This document shows, piece by piece, positions 18,326-27,484 of a DNA stretch of 64,000 bases. The notes beneath the pieces are model-generated. The model saw only the letters and a list, made by a program, of their open reading frames with translations, had not been told where the DNA came from and did no database searches. This DNA comes from Dictyobacter formicarum. Lineage in GTDB: Bacteria > Chloroflexota > Ktedonobacteria > Ktedonobacterales > Ktedonobacteraceae. A program made the translations under genes and the position numbers. Numbering within the stretch: the stretch's first letter is position 1; each line of letters opens with the position of its first letter. The stretch is from contig NZ_BNJJ01000001.1 of the NCBI RefSeq assembly GCF_016587435.1, positions 62,001-126,000 of the forward strand, read 5' to 3'.

Positions 18326-21300
18326 ATGAAACAAAGTTTACAGATCAATGAACAACAAGATAGTCATAAAGCTGCGTGGTATCGCGCTTTGAGTTTAACT
18401 GAGCGTGCGAACTTGCTGCCCCGGCATGAATCAGAAGAATCGATCACGGCGTCGGAATCACAGCTTGAAATCGCGCACAAGCGCCTCCACCGCTGGAAGA
18501 GGCAGCCGCCTTTTCCCAATGCTTCCTATTTTGAGCAGCGCCTGGCCAGTGATGCCCTGACAGAGCAAGAGTTATTGTTTTTACTTGCCGAGTCGCCAGA
18601 ACAGCTCCAGAAACGATTGGCTGAAACCATTTCGTTGCCCTGGTTGAACACCCTGATTGATACATTTAAACTTTACATGTCTGAGCAAGCTCCCTTACAG
18701 ATTTATAAGCCCCAGGAAAGACCAAACAATGCGGTAGCCTTCTTGGAGACGGTTGAGCCTCTGATTAATAGCGGGCTGATGCGTTTGCAAGCAGGCATCC
18801 GGGAATTATCCCAGATGTATACACACATGCCCTTTGAGCCAGATAAGGTAATTCCGCTGCTGCTGTCACATATCCCAGATCGTCTGCTACCGAAAATGGT
18901 GAAGACAATGGTGTTAGAACTACATATTGCGCGCCTGCAGGGACGTTTGCAGGGTGAGACGGCGGAAAAGCGTTTTCAAGATTTTATTCAACAACTCAAT
19001 CAACCACAGAACATGCTTCAGCTACTTGAAGAATATACGGTTCTGGCTCGCCTGCTGGTCGAAAGCATAGATATGTGGGTAGACTATGGATTGGAATTGC
19101 TGACGCGTCTATGCGATGATTGGCCGGAAATCCTGGCGACTTTTAGCCCCCAGCACGATCCGGGAACACTGACTGAGATTCTTGCGGGACAGGGCGATAC
19201 GCACCGCCGAGGCCGCAGTGTCGTTGTGCTGGTGTGGAGTTCGGGCTTTCGCCTCGTCTATAAGCCGCGCTCGTTGGCTATCGATGCCCACTTTCAGGAA
19301 TTGCTGACCTGGCTCAATCAACATGGCTATCAACCAGGCTTCCGTACAACTAAATTCGTTCAGAAGGCCGCCCATGGTTGGACCGAGTTTATCGCGCCCC
19401 AGCCTTGCACTTCACTGGAACAGGTACAACGTTTTTATGAGCGCCAGGGAGGATATCTGGCCTTATTACATGCTCTGGCCGCTACCGATTTTCATGCCGA
19501 AAACATTATTGCCGCCGGTGAACATCCTGTTCTGATTGATCTTGAGGCCCTGTTCCATCCTTATCTGGTCAAAGAAATTGAACGACAAAAGCAATCACCT
19601 GCCATTCGAGCGCTGGATTACTCGGTGCTGCGCATTGGTCTGCTACCCCAGCGTATCTGGAGTAGTGAGCAAGGAGAAGGTATCGATGTCAGTGGACTGG
19701 GAGGAGCCGCAGGGCAAATGACACCAACGCCAGTAGCGCGCTGGGCCGATATAGGCACCGATACTATGCAGATGCGCCTTGAACATGTTGCGGTCAGGCT
19801 GGGAGATCATCGTCCGACCCTGGATGAGCAGGATATTGATACAAACACGTTTCGTGCTACTATCTGCGCTGGCTTCCGAACCGTCTATCAGCTCCTGAGG
19901 CAGCATCGTCAGGAGCTGCTGACCGAGGTGTTGCCGCGTTTTGCCCATGATGAGATACGTTGCCTGATTCGGCCCACCGGCTACTATGGCATCCTGGTTA
20001 ATAATAGCTTTCATCCCGATGTTCTACGCGACGCCCTGGATCGTGATTGTTTCTTTGATCGTTTATGGATTAACGTTGAGCAAGACGCACAACTGGCGCA
20101 TGTCATCCCACAGGAACGTTTAGACTTGCTGCGAGCAGATATTCCTCTCTTTACGACGCGTCCGAACTCCCTTGATCTTATCAGTAGCCAGGGCGAGATC
20201 ATTGCGGATTTCTTTGAAGACACAGGTATGAATGCGGCCATCCGCCATCTGCAGTCCTTTGATGACCAGAACCTGGCCCGACAAGAATGGTTGATCAATG
20301 CGGCCTTTGCCAGTATCACGCCAGTCAAGGATCGGCAGGTGCAGCGCTCTATCCGCTTTGATCCCAGCAGTCGCGCCACGACTACAGAGGATTGTCTGGC
20401 ACTGGCAAGAGAGATCGGTGATCGTTTGATTGCCACTGCCTTCCATAGCGATGAAATAGTTGAGTGGCTCGAATTGGCACAGTTGGGCGAGCAAGAGTGG
20501 CAGGTGGTGTTCACAGATGCTGATTTATACAATGGCTCGGCTGGCATTGCGCTGTTCCTGGCCTATCTGGGAAAACAGACAGGTGCCGAACAATATACGA
20601 CTCTGGCCCGCAAAGCGCTTACAGCCACGCGCATAAAAGTTCATATGCATATTGTTCAAGGTGATGATTATGGGCTGGGAGCCTTTATAGGCCTGGGATC
20701 ATTCATTTACCTGCTGACCCAATTGGGAACGCTGTGGCAGGATGAGCAGTTGCATGTAGAGGCGGAACAACTTATTCAACAGTTATCACCTGTAATTGCG
20801 CGGGAGACAGTTTTTGATGTTAACGGTGGAGTGGCTGGTTGCCTGCTAACACTGCTGAGTCTATATAAAGTCAAGCCCACTCAGACCATTTTACAGATAG
20901 CGCTTGAGTGTGGAGAGCATCTACTGGCCCACATGCGTTCCACCCCTGAAGGAAAAGGCTGGAGCCCAACTGATAATCAGGTGCCATTAACCGGTTTTGC
21001 CCACGGCAATGCTGGCATTGCGCTGAGTCTTTTTCAACTCTATGCCATCAGCGGTGAGCAGCGCTTCCTGGCTACAGCTCGGGAGGCCGTGGCATATGAA
21101 ACGGCGCACTATTCGCCGGAACGGAAAAACTGGCGCAACCTGCGCAAACAGCGACTAGCTACAACACAGATACAAACGCCATCATCACAAGATGAGGAAG
21201 AGGCCGCCTATATGGTTGCCTGGTGTCATGGCGCAGCCGGTATCGCGCTGGCCCGTCTGGGCTCGCTGGAAGCTGATCCCCTGGATGCTATATATTCAGA

Positions 21301-21625
21301 CATAACGGCCGCGCTGGAAACGACGCTGGAACAGGGCTTTGGCGCTAACCATTCTCTCTGTCACGGCGATCTAGGCAATCTGGATATCTTGCTTTCCGCA
21401 GACCAAATGCTGGCAACAGATAAATATCAAGCAGATATTCAACGCCTCTCTGCAATGCTATTGCAAAGTATACGCGAACAGGGCTGGATTACAGGTGTAC
21501 CGCAGGGCATCGAAACGCCAGGCCTGATGACTGGCCTGGCCGGTATTGGTTATGCGCTGTTGCGCCTGGCCGCGCCCACACAAATTCCCTCAGTTCTCCT
21601 ACTGGCGCCACCAGCCAAAAATTAA
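18326..21625 (+). CDS. lanM: Type II lanthipeptide synthetase LanM
   Basis: This 1099-residue bifunctional enzyme phosphorylates and eliminates Ser/Thr of LanA peptides, then adds Cys thiols to form (methyl)lanthionine. The N-terminal two thirds match the DUF4135 dehydratase (VVVLVWSSGFRLVYKPRSL, ATDFHAENIIAAGEHPVLID with kinase-like residues). The C-terminal LanC-like cyclase begins near 735 (YNGSAGIALFLAYLG) and has GFAHGNAGIALSL plus zinc ligands Cys967 (AWCHGAAG) and Cys1012-His1013 (LCHGDLGN). Length is typical of LanM proteins (900-1100). It lies about 270 bases after the second LanA, behind two hairpins. One LanM serving two precursors is common. The gene is intact. Fixed symbol usage here is generic. 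Confidence 0.95.
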   Translation: MKQSLQINEQQDSHKAAWYRALSLTERANLLPRHESEESITASESQLEIAHKRLHRWKRQPPFPNASYFEQRLASDALTEQELLFLLAESPEQLQKRLAETISLPWLNTLIDTFKLYMSEQAPLQIYKPQERPNNAVAFLETVEPLINSGLMRLQAGIRELSQMYTHMPFEPDKVIPLLLSHIPDRLLPKMVKTMVLELHIARLQGRLQGETAEKRFQDFIQQLNQPQNMLQLLEEYTVLARLLVESIDMWVDYGLELLTRLCDDWPEILATFSPQHDPGTLTEILAGQGDTHRRGRSVVVLVWSSGFRLVYKPRSLAIDAHFQELLTWLNQHGYQPGFRTTKFVQKAAHGWTEFIAPQPCTSLEQVQRFYERQGGYLALLHALAATDFHAENIIAAGEHPVLIDLEALFHPYLVKEIERQKQSPAIRALDYSVLRIGLLPQRIWSSEQGEGIDVSGLGGAAGQMTPTPVARWADIGTDTMQMRLEHVAVRLGDHRPTLDEQDIDTNTFRATICAGFRTVYQLLRQHRQELLTEVLPRFAHDEIRCLIRPTGYYGILVNNSFHPDVLRDALDRDCFFDRLWINVEQDAQLAHVIPQERLDLLRADIPLFTTRPNSLDLISSQGEIIADFFEDTGMNAAIRHLQSFDDQNLARQEWLINAAFASITPVKDRQVQRSIRFDPSSRATTTEDCLALAREIGDRLIATAFHSDEIVEWLELAQLGEQEWQVVFTDADLYNGSAGIALFLAYLGKQTGAEQYTTLARKALTATRIKVHMHIVQGDDYGLGAFIGLGSFIYLLTQLGTLWQDEQLHVEAEQLIQQLSPVIARETVFDVNGGVAGCLLTLLSLYKVKPTQTILQIALECGEHLLAHMRSTPEGKGWSPTDNQVPLTGFAHGNAGIALSLFQLYAISGEQRFLATAREAVAYETAHYSPERKNWRNLRKQRLATTQIQTPSSQDEEEAAYMVAWCHGAAGIALARLGSLEADPLDAIYSDITAALETTLEQGFGANHSLCHGDLGNLDILLSADQMLATDKYQADIQRLSAMLLQSIREQGWITGVPQGIETPGLMTGLAGIGYALLRLAAPTQIPSVLLLAPPAKN

Positions 21626-21648
21626 AACACAACCTCCGATATGCAAAA

Positions 21649-21736
21649 AGTTTATGCCGCGGTGCAAATGTGCGCTCAAGGCACGTTCTGCACCGCAGCA
21701 TAAACTAGCTCAGGCGCGCATGCGCGCGTCTGCATA
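21649..21736. repeat. Composite repeat copy 2: imperfect hairpin plus GC box
   Basis: The left arm AGTTTATGCCGCGGTGCA (from 21649) pairs with the right arm ending 21706 with one mismatch. The stem extends inward over GTGC/GCAC with a bulge. AGCTCAGGCGCGCATGCGC starts at 21707, immediately after the arm, exactly as in copy 1. It lies between lanM and a glycosyltransferase gene. Confidence 0.75.
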
Positions 21737-21833
21737 GCCATTATCTCTACTGATGGACAGTTTTTCACTGCCTCATGCGTTATAAGAGATGAAACAGAGA
21801 GAATTGTTATGGTTGTAGAAGGTTGGTGGTGGT

Positions 21834-23075
21834 ATGCATATCCTCTTTATTTCCCGTTATTACTATCCGGAAAAGGCGGCGGCCGCGGTGTGCGTTGGCG
21901 AGACCGCTAAACGCCTCAGCAAGTATGGACACAAAATTACGGTCCTGACCACACTACCCAGCTATCCCAGCGGTATCGTGCCACAGCAATATCGTGGGCG
22001 CCTGGTGCAGACTGAATATATCGATGGGGTGCGGGTAATCCGTACATGGAGCTATACCAGTCCAAATAGTGGCTTCTTTAAGCGCGTCTGTTCCTATCTC
22101 TCCTTTGGTTGCCTGGCAGCCCTGCTGAGCCTCAAAATACTTGGGGCACCTGACCTGATTATCGCTGAATCGCCTCCGCTCTTTAATGTGATTGCCGCCC
22201 ACCTGCTAAGCTGGCGCTGGCACGTGCCACTAATCTTCTGGGTCGCAGACCTCTGGCCTGAATCAGCCATTCAATTGGGAGCGGTGCGTAATCCATGCTT
22301 GATTAAGCTGGCCAGCTGGCTGGAAGGGTTTACCTATCGACAGGCCAGACTGGTATGGGCAGTAACGGCCAGTATGCGTGATACGCTCATACGCCGGGGA
22401 CTACCACCCGAAAAGGTTTTTCTGCTGCACAATGGCGTCGATACGCAACGCTTCTATCCTTCATCCAGGTCCGCGGCTCGTCGAGCGCTGGGCTGGGGAC
22501 AGGGCTTTGTCATCCTGTACGCGGGCACACACGGTCTGACCCATGGACTCAATACTGTGCTGGCAGCGGCTGAGCGGTTACGTGGCTATCCAGCTATTCG
22601 CTTTGTGCTGGTGGGGGATGGAGCAGAGAAATCAGCCCTCATGGCCGAGGCCCGGCACAAAGCTCTGTATAATGTGCACTTTCTCGATCCTTTGCCACAT
22701 GAGTGGGTGCCTACCCTGCTGGCAGCCAGTGACGTTTGCCTGGCCCATACCCGCAAGCTACCCATCTTTGAAGGTATGCTGCCAATGAAAATGTTCGAGG
22801 CCATGGCATGTGGGCGTCCATTGTTACTGGCAGTCAAAGGCGAAGCACGCCAGCTTGCCGAACAACAAGCCGGGGCAGCCATCTACTGCGAACCAGAGAA
22901 TGCCGAGGCCCTGGCTGCGACGGCCTATTATCTCTATACCCACCCTGAAGCGGTCGAGCAGCTTGGCCGGAAGGGGCACGCTTATGTCAAGGCACATTTT
23001 GACTATACGAATTTAACGCACAAGCTTAACATACAGTTGCAAAAACTCTTACCTGAGGCAGCGTTGCATCGCTGA
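21834..23075 (+). CDS. Family 4 glycosyltransferase (WcaI-like)
   Basis: A 413-residue GT-B fold enzyme that transfers a sugar from a nucleotide donor. The N-terminal domain begins MHILFISRYYYPE with ETAKRLSKYGHKITVLTTLP (acceptor side). The C-terminal domain has FVILYAGTHGLTHG, RFVLVGDGAEKSAL and the donor-site EGMLPMKMFEAMACGRPLL. FWVADLWPESA is typical of the colanic-acid WcaI-like group. It begins about 200 bases after lanM and runs in the same direction, with a second glycosyltransferase following. The pair may decorate cell-surface polysaccharide; decoration of the RiPP product is possible but unproven. Confidence 0.88.
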   Translation: MHILFISRYYYPEKAAAAVCVGETAKRLSKYGHKITVLTTLPSYPSGIVPQQYRGRLVQTEYIDGVRVIRTWSYTSPNSGFFKRVCSYLSFGCLAALLSLKILGAPDLIIAESPPLFNVIAAHLLSWRWHVPLIFWVADLWPESAIQLGAVRNPCLIKLASWLEGFTYRQARLVWAVTASMRDTLIRRGLPPEKVFLLHNGVDTQRFYPSSRSAARRALGWGQGFVILYAGTHGLTHGLNTVLAAAERLRGYPAIRFVLVGDGAEKSALMAEARHKALYNVHFLDPLPHEWVPTLLAASDVCLAHTRKLPIFEGMLPMKMFEAMACGRPLLLAVKGEARQLAEQQAGAAIYCEPENAEALAATAYYLYTHPEAVEQLGRKGHAYVKAHFDYTNLTHKLNIQLQKLLPEAALHR

Positions 23076-23152
23076 TCATACCCGGCTTGATAATGCAGTT
23101 GTCAACAGCGCCTGACGCTATTGGGATAGCACCTATATTGCTCCACAATTTA

Positions 23153-23180
23153 ACGTAAACGTATACGTATACGTTTACGT
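23153..23180. promoter_or_regulatory. 28-bp perfect palindrome, candidate operator
   Basis: The segment is an exact inverted repeat with no loop, built around two GTATAC units (core AAACGTATACGTATACGTTT). It lies between the two glycosyltransferase genes, about 120 bases before the second one. Such AT/CG-alternating palindromes are typical operators of dimeric LacI/TetR-type repressors. It is too short on GC and lacks a T tract for a terminator. Confidence 0.6.
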
Positions 23181-23303
23181 CGCTCGCACGATCCAGCATC
23201 ATGGCTGTACATCTTCTTGCTCTACTTGCCTGCAAAATGGGGCATACAACTGGCCAAGAAATAGGTGGCACGGAGAATAGTGGATATGGAAAGGAACCGA
23301 CCG

Positions 23304-24542
23304 ATGAATATGATTTTTCCTGCGAGCGAGAGCAAATATAGGGAAAATTTGCGGCTCCCGGCTTCGCTACATGTGTGTATGCATGTGGTGCGCAATGCTC
23401 AATCCGATGTACGTTTACAGCGTAATGCGGCGACCCTGGCTGCGGCAGGCTACCAGGTTACGGTATTGGATGTGGCTGCACCAGATCATCAACAACCCTT
23501 GGAGACGCCTGCATATCAGGTTAAACATATTGGTGTTGGTCAGCAGTTTGAGCTAACGCGCTTCGAACGCCATGGCTGGTTCAAAGCCTCCTCAGTGTTT
23601 ATCCGTGGCACCATCGCTTTGCTTAAACAGTCAGCTGATATCTATCATGCCTGTGAATTGACGGCATTACCCGCCTGCTATGTAGCAGCCAGGCTGCGAC
23701 GCAAACCGCTGATCTTCGAGGCATATGAGTTACCGCTACAGGATGTGCCGCTGGTAGCCATGTCACGGAGTCGCCGCTTCTTTTATGCCATCATGAAAAG
23801 TTGTTTGCGCTATTTGTTAGCGCGTTGCGCGGCCGTGATCACGGTATCACCTCCAATCGTGCAGGAATTACAGCGGCGCTATCGCGTGCCACAAATTATC
23901 CTGCTGCGCAACCTGCCACATTATCGCGCCAGCGAGAAGACGGATAACCTGCGCCAGCACCTGGGCCTGTCTCCACGCACACGCATCGCTCTCTATCAAG
24001 GAAATATACAACCGGATCGTGGCCTGGAACGCCTGGTACGGGCCGCCGCCTACCTGGAACCCGAGCATGTCATTGTCATTATGGGACAAAATGTTGGAAC
24101 CACGCGCGCAGAATTGAAGCAACTCATCATGCTGCAGCAGGTAGACGCGCATATCAAAATCATTCCGGCCATTCCCTACAACATCCTGCTTGAATGGACG
24201 TCTTCGGCAGATATTGGCCTGACTATCATTCCGCTGGATTATACGCGCAACATGCGTATGTGCCTGCCCAACAAGCTGTTTGAATATATTCAGGCTGGCC
24301 TGCCGGTGCTCTCGTCGCCCCTTGAGGCGGTGCGCGAGATTCTGACCACTTATGACGTTGGTTGTGTTGCGCGCTCAATGGACCCGGCCGATGTCGGTAA
24401 AGCGATCAATACTATGCTCAGCAATGAAGCGGAACTGATCCGCATGCGGACCAACGCTCTGCAGGCCGCTCGTCAGGATCTTTGCTGGGAGAAGGAGGGC
24501 CTAAAACTGCTACGCTTATATCAGCAACTGCTTGCTACCTGA
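23304..24542 (+). CDS. Family 4 glycosyltransferase
   Basis: A 412-residue GT-B glycosyltransferase. The N-terminal half contains DVRLQRNAATLAAAGYQVTV and DIYHACELTALPACYVAAR. The C-terminal half has RIALYQGNIQPDRGLERLV, HVIVIMGQNVG and a donor motif region MCLPNKLFEYIQAGLPVLSS, where the usual Glu sits in KLFEYI. ATG 23304 is favoured because AAAGGAA precedes it by about six bases; the upstream GTG 23265 lacks a good site. It follows the first glycosyltransferase in the same direction with a 28-bp palindrome between. Donor and acceptor are unknown. Confidence 0.85.
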   Translation: MNMIFPASESKYRENLRLPASLHVCMHVVRNAQSDVRLQRNAATLAAAGYQVTVLDVAAPDHQQPLETPAYQVKHIGVGQQFELTRFERHGWFKASSVFIRGTIALLKQSADIYHACELTALPACYVAARLRRKPLIFEAYELPLQDVPLVAMSRSRRFFYAIMKSCLRYLLARCAAVITVSPPIVQELQRRYRVPQIILLRNLPHYRASEKTDNLRQHLGLSPRTRIALYQGNIQPDRGLERLVRAAAYLEPEHVIVIMGQNVGTTRAELKQLIMLQQVDAHIKIIPAIPYNILLEWTSSADIGLTIIPLDYTRNMRMCLPNKLFEYIQAGLPVLSSPLEAVREILTTYDVGCVARSMDPADVGKAINTMLSNEAELIRMRTNALQAARQDLCWEKEGLKLLRLYQQLLAT

Positions 24543-24570
24543 TCCCGTTGTTTGTGTAGATACCGGCTTT

Positions 24571-25485
24571 TCACTGTAGTTGTCTCATCTTCCAGTTACC
24601 TTTGAGAGAGAGCCACGCCAGCACGACCATCAGGGCCGCTACCAGCAGGCCAGATTCGCCCGTCCAATGGGAGGTGTCGCCGTCGCGGTTGAGCGAGTTA
24701 AAGATCTCTACGATAAAGCTATTCCAGGCGGCATGCAGAACGATGGAGGGCCAGATGCTGCCGGTTTGCAGGCGCAACCTTGCTTCCAGACAGCCGAGAC
24801 TGGTGATGGTGACCAGGAAAATGCAGGCGGAGAAGACAACCGGCCATCCCATAACGGGTGCGGTAAGAAAGATAAGCGGCCAGTGCCAGAGGGACCAGAT
24901 CACGCCACTGATCACGATCGGCTGCGGTATTTCTGCGTCGATCAGGCGCGTCAACATGTAGCCGCGCCAGCCGAGCTCTTCGCCAGTAGCGTTGAAGAGT
25001 TCGACCACGAAAAAGGAACCGATCAGGAGAAGGGTCAATGGCCAGGCAGCATGGGCACCAAACAAGCGGATAGCAAACCCGAGGCTTTCAGATGGCCGAA
25101 AAGGAATCAGTCGTGCCAGCCCGGTTGACCAGGCCAGGCCATAGGCTACCAGCGCGACCACAAGTGGCGTAAGTACAGCGATCACAATCGCGCTCCAGGT
25201 TCGGCGCCCACCAAACCGGAAAGAGATATCACGCCAACCTTCATGCAAGATCCAGCGCGTCAACAGGGCCGCACAACCAGGAGACCACATTAATAAGAAA
25301 CTACTCAGTACGCTTTGAGTGGCCAGGGTGAACCAGGCGGCGAAGATAGAACAAACGAACAGCAGAATGAAAAAGAAAAGCAGACCGCGACGAGCGGCAA
25401 CTTTTGGGGATATCCCCCCATCGGTCCTGCTCAGGTCAGCATTACTAAGCTCCACTGAGGAGCTACTTTCTTGGGGTAGAAGCAT
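24571..25485 (-). CDS. CPBP-family intramembrane glutamic protease
   Basis: A 304-residue membrane protein with about eight helices. CPBP (CAAX protease/Abi) motifs are present: GEELGWRGYM with catalytic Glu169-Glu170 and Arg174, WSLWHWP with His201, and IVLHAAWN with His251 and Asn254. Prokaryotic members cleave membrane substrates, and several are linked to bacteriocin maturation or self-immunity. Its position 3 kb from the RiPP synthetase and convergent with the glycosyltransferase row makes an immunity role conceivable, but this is inference only. AAAGGA precedes the ATG by ten bases. The first 30 residues are a soluble tail. Confidence 0.9.
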   Translation of the reverse strand: MLLPQESSSSVELSNADLSRTDGGISPKVAARRGLLFFFILLFVCSIFAAWFTLATQSVLSSFLLMWSPGCAALLTRWILHEGWRDISFRFGGRRTWSAIVIAVLTPLVVALVAYGLAWSTGLARLIPFRPSESLGFAIRLFGAHAAWPLTLLLIGSFFVVELFNATGEELGWRGYMLTRLIDAEIPQPIVISGVIWSLWHWPLIFLTAPVMGWPVVFSACIFLVTITSLGCLEARLRLQTGSIWPSIVLHAAWNSFIVEIFNSLNRDGDTSHWTGESGLLVAALMVVLAWLSLKGNWKMRQLQ

Positions 25486-25718
25486 ATTTGCAAATCCTTT
25501 TGTGCAGGCCCGACATTCATATATCTCTATTGTATCATACGATTAAAATCGCAAATTCTCCAACCACTCAAAGTGCCTTTTACATAAGAGAAAATATAAT
25601 TGGAGCGTAGTATGGCGTTGTCAAACTGAAGCATAAAACAGAACAGGATTATAACAACTCCAATCTGAGAAAAACGATTCGTGCGAAGCATCACGGATCA
25701 AAAAGGAGGACCTGCAAA

Positions 25719-26506
25719 GTGGATTATGTTCACACACTTTTTACACATACACTGGACGCATTCAGTCGGCGCGCAGAAGTGCAAGAAATTCTGGCTTTTG
25801 GTTCATTTTGTCGCGGCAATTATGATCAGTATTCAGATGTGGATCTGCATGTTATATCAGCTGATGTTCAGCAAACTATCAAACAACTCCAACAGATACT
25901 CGCACCAGTAGGTAATATTCTGCTACAGTATCCACTCCGTATTGAACCCGGAGAAGCAGCTTATACGTTGCTTTTTACAAATTATCCACTCTACCAAAAG
26001 TTAGATATAACTATTTTAAGTCTCTCAGCTAAAATGCCTTTTGATGGTTATCAGAGCATTTATCAAACCACTTCTCCTATCTCTGACAGACCTACAAATT
26101 TTCTGCCCCTGGGCTGGAGGAGCCTGCCCGGACGCTCTACGATTATTATCTGGGAGCGTTGCGCTATGCTAAATATCGCAAGCGTGGCAAGCATTTTAGC
26201 GCCTATAAGTTTTACCGTGCCCAGGTCGATCACTTTCTACAGCACATATACCAGCAAGCCACGGGAGAGACAAAAACTAAGCTGGGTATCCTGGAATATC
26301 AGGCACTCGATAAAGAGCCTGACATGAACTCATGGAGCAAGTATCTCTATCCAGCCAGCAGTGAAGGTATGAATATTTTATATGCCGAACTGCTTCAGCA
26401 AATGTTCGACGACACACTACCTACACTCGAAGAGTCTCACCAGATAGCTATAAAAACGATGCTGGCATTTATTCTACAGGAATTGCAGATCAGCGCTACT
26501 CGATAG
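25719..26506 (+). pseudogene. Nucleotidyltransferase-domain protein with a -1 frameshift
   Basis: The first frame starts at GTG 25719 behind AAAGGAGG and encodes a MNT-like nucleotidyltransferase: [20 protein letters not shown] gives the GSxxxG and DxD metal motif (about residues 26-45). The reading continues in another frame ([32 protein letters not shown] to 26506), a helical substrate-binding domain. The switch lies near 26096-26115, around AATTTTCTGCCCC, and fits loss of one base in a T4 or C4 run. Restored, the protein would have about 262 residues, normal for stand-alone antibiotic- or nucleotide-modifying nucleotidyltransferases. No HEPN partner is adjacent. Real decay or a sequence error cannot be separated here. 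Confidence 0.75.
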
Positions 26507-26687
26507 CAGGTGCTATCACTTGGGCATTTTTCCTGCTGTGTATGGGAATTTTTCCCCTTTAGATTGCCATACATAACGGGAATTTCACTCATGACATGGG
26601 AAGAGCCTGGCAGGTATCTTTTAAGCAACACATTGATATTGATGAATATTCAGTTACGCAGGATTTCCTGCAAGGAGGCAATTCTCT

Positions 26688-26924
26688 ATGTCATCAACTA
26701 CTCTGTATCGTTTAAGTGGCCTTAGTTTATTGATTGGCAGTGTATTGGTTATCCTGGGCATTGTGCCTGGCTTCTTCATTGGAGATCAGAATCCGGCCAG
26801 TACGATTAGCGTTGTCACTGCTATTATTCGTCTGGTTGGTGCAATGCTGGCCGCGCTGGGTTTGCCCGGTGTCTATGCAGCAAGCCATAAGAAAGCCGGC
26901 GTCCTGGCCTGGGATCGGCCTTGA
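26688..26924 (+). pseudogene. N-terminal fragment of a small membrane protein, cut at a deletion joint
   Basis: A 78-codon frame with a GCAAGGAGG ribosome binding site encodes two or three hydrophobic segments (SLLIGSVLVILGIVPGFFIG and IIRLVGAMLAALGLPGVYAA). It then reads SHKKAGVLAWDRP and stops. The last residues look foreign to a membrane protein. In the next frame the same DNA reads RPGLGSALTSMTFQL, the sequence that normally follows the H-box of NarL-type kinases. This suggests that a deletion fused the front of a multi-helix membrane protein to the rear of a kinase gene. It is probably non-functional, although translational coupling to the following frame is possible. Confidence 0.6.
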
Positions 26925-27484
26925 CCAGTATGACCTTTCAACTGGATGCTGCCTATAATCTTCTGGAGATCGATCCACAGACGGTTAAGACGCTCCTTAA
27001 AGAGCTAAAAATACAGGCACAGGCTTCAATCAGTGACATTCGGCAGTTGGTCTATAATCTGCGCCCACCAATCCTGGATGAGTGGGGCTTGACAGGAGCG
27101 TTGCGCGAGCAGGTGGCTCAATATCAGTTGAATAATGTGCAGGTCTCGGTGGAGGTGGAAGAACCGTTGCCAGCGCTGCCAGCGGCAGTCGAAGTAGCAG
27201 CGTATCGCATTGCCATGGAAGCGCTGGCCAATGTAATCCGCCATGCACAGGCTTCTCGTTGCACTATACGCCTGTCTATTTGTGATCAAACTCTATTGGT
27301 TGATGTTCAGGATAATGGGCAAGGTCTACCACAGAAGTATCAAGCAGGTGTGGGTATGCATGCAATGCATGAGCGTGCGGCCGAGCTCGGTGGCTCTTGC
27401 GTTATCACACCTATAGCGACTGGTGGCATGCGTGTCCTGGCAAGCTTGCCGCTGGTAAAGGAGCAAATATATGACGGTAAATGA
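26921..27484 (+). pseudogene. NarL-type sensor histidine kinase, C-terminal fragment without the phosphoacceptor His
   Basis: About 187 codons encode the rear of a two-component kinase. They cover the end of the HisKA_3 dimerisation helices (SISDIRQLVYNLRPPILDEW) and a HATPase_c domain with N box AYRIAMEALANVIRHAQ, G1 box VDVQDNGQGLP and G2-like GVGMHAMHERAAELGG. The upstream sensor and the HDGLGP phosphoacceptor segment are missing; the frame begins exactly after that motif. TTG 26921 is only a nominal start. The 3' end overlaps the response-regulator gene by 14 bases, the usual kinase-regulator coupling. Without its His it cannot autophosphorylate, but it could still bind ATP or dephosphorylate its partner. 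Confidence 0.75.

Noticed and set aside
21834..24542. Counting the two glycosyltransferases as part of the lanthipeptide operon
   Set aside because: A repeat element and about 200 bases separate them from lanM, and their closest resemblance is to surface-polysaccharide enzymes; glycosylated product remains speculation.
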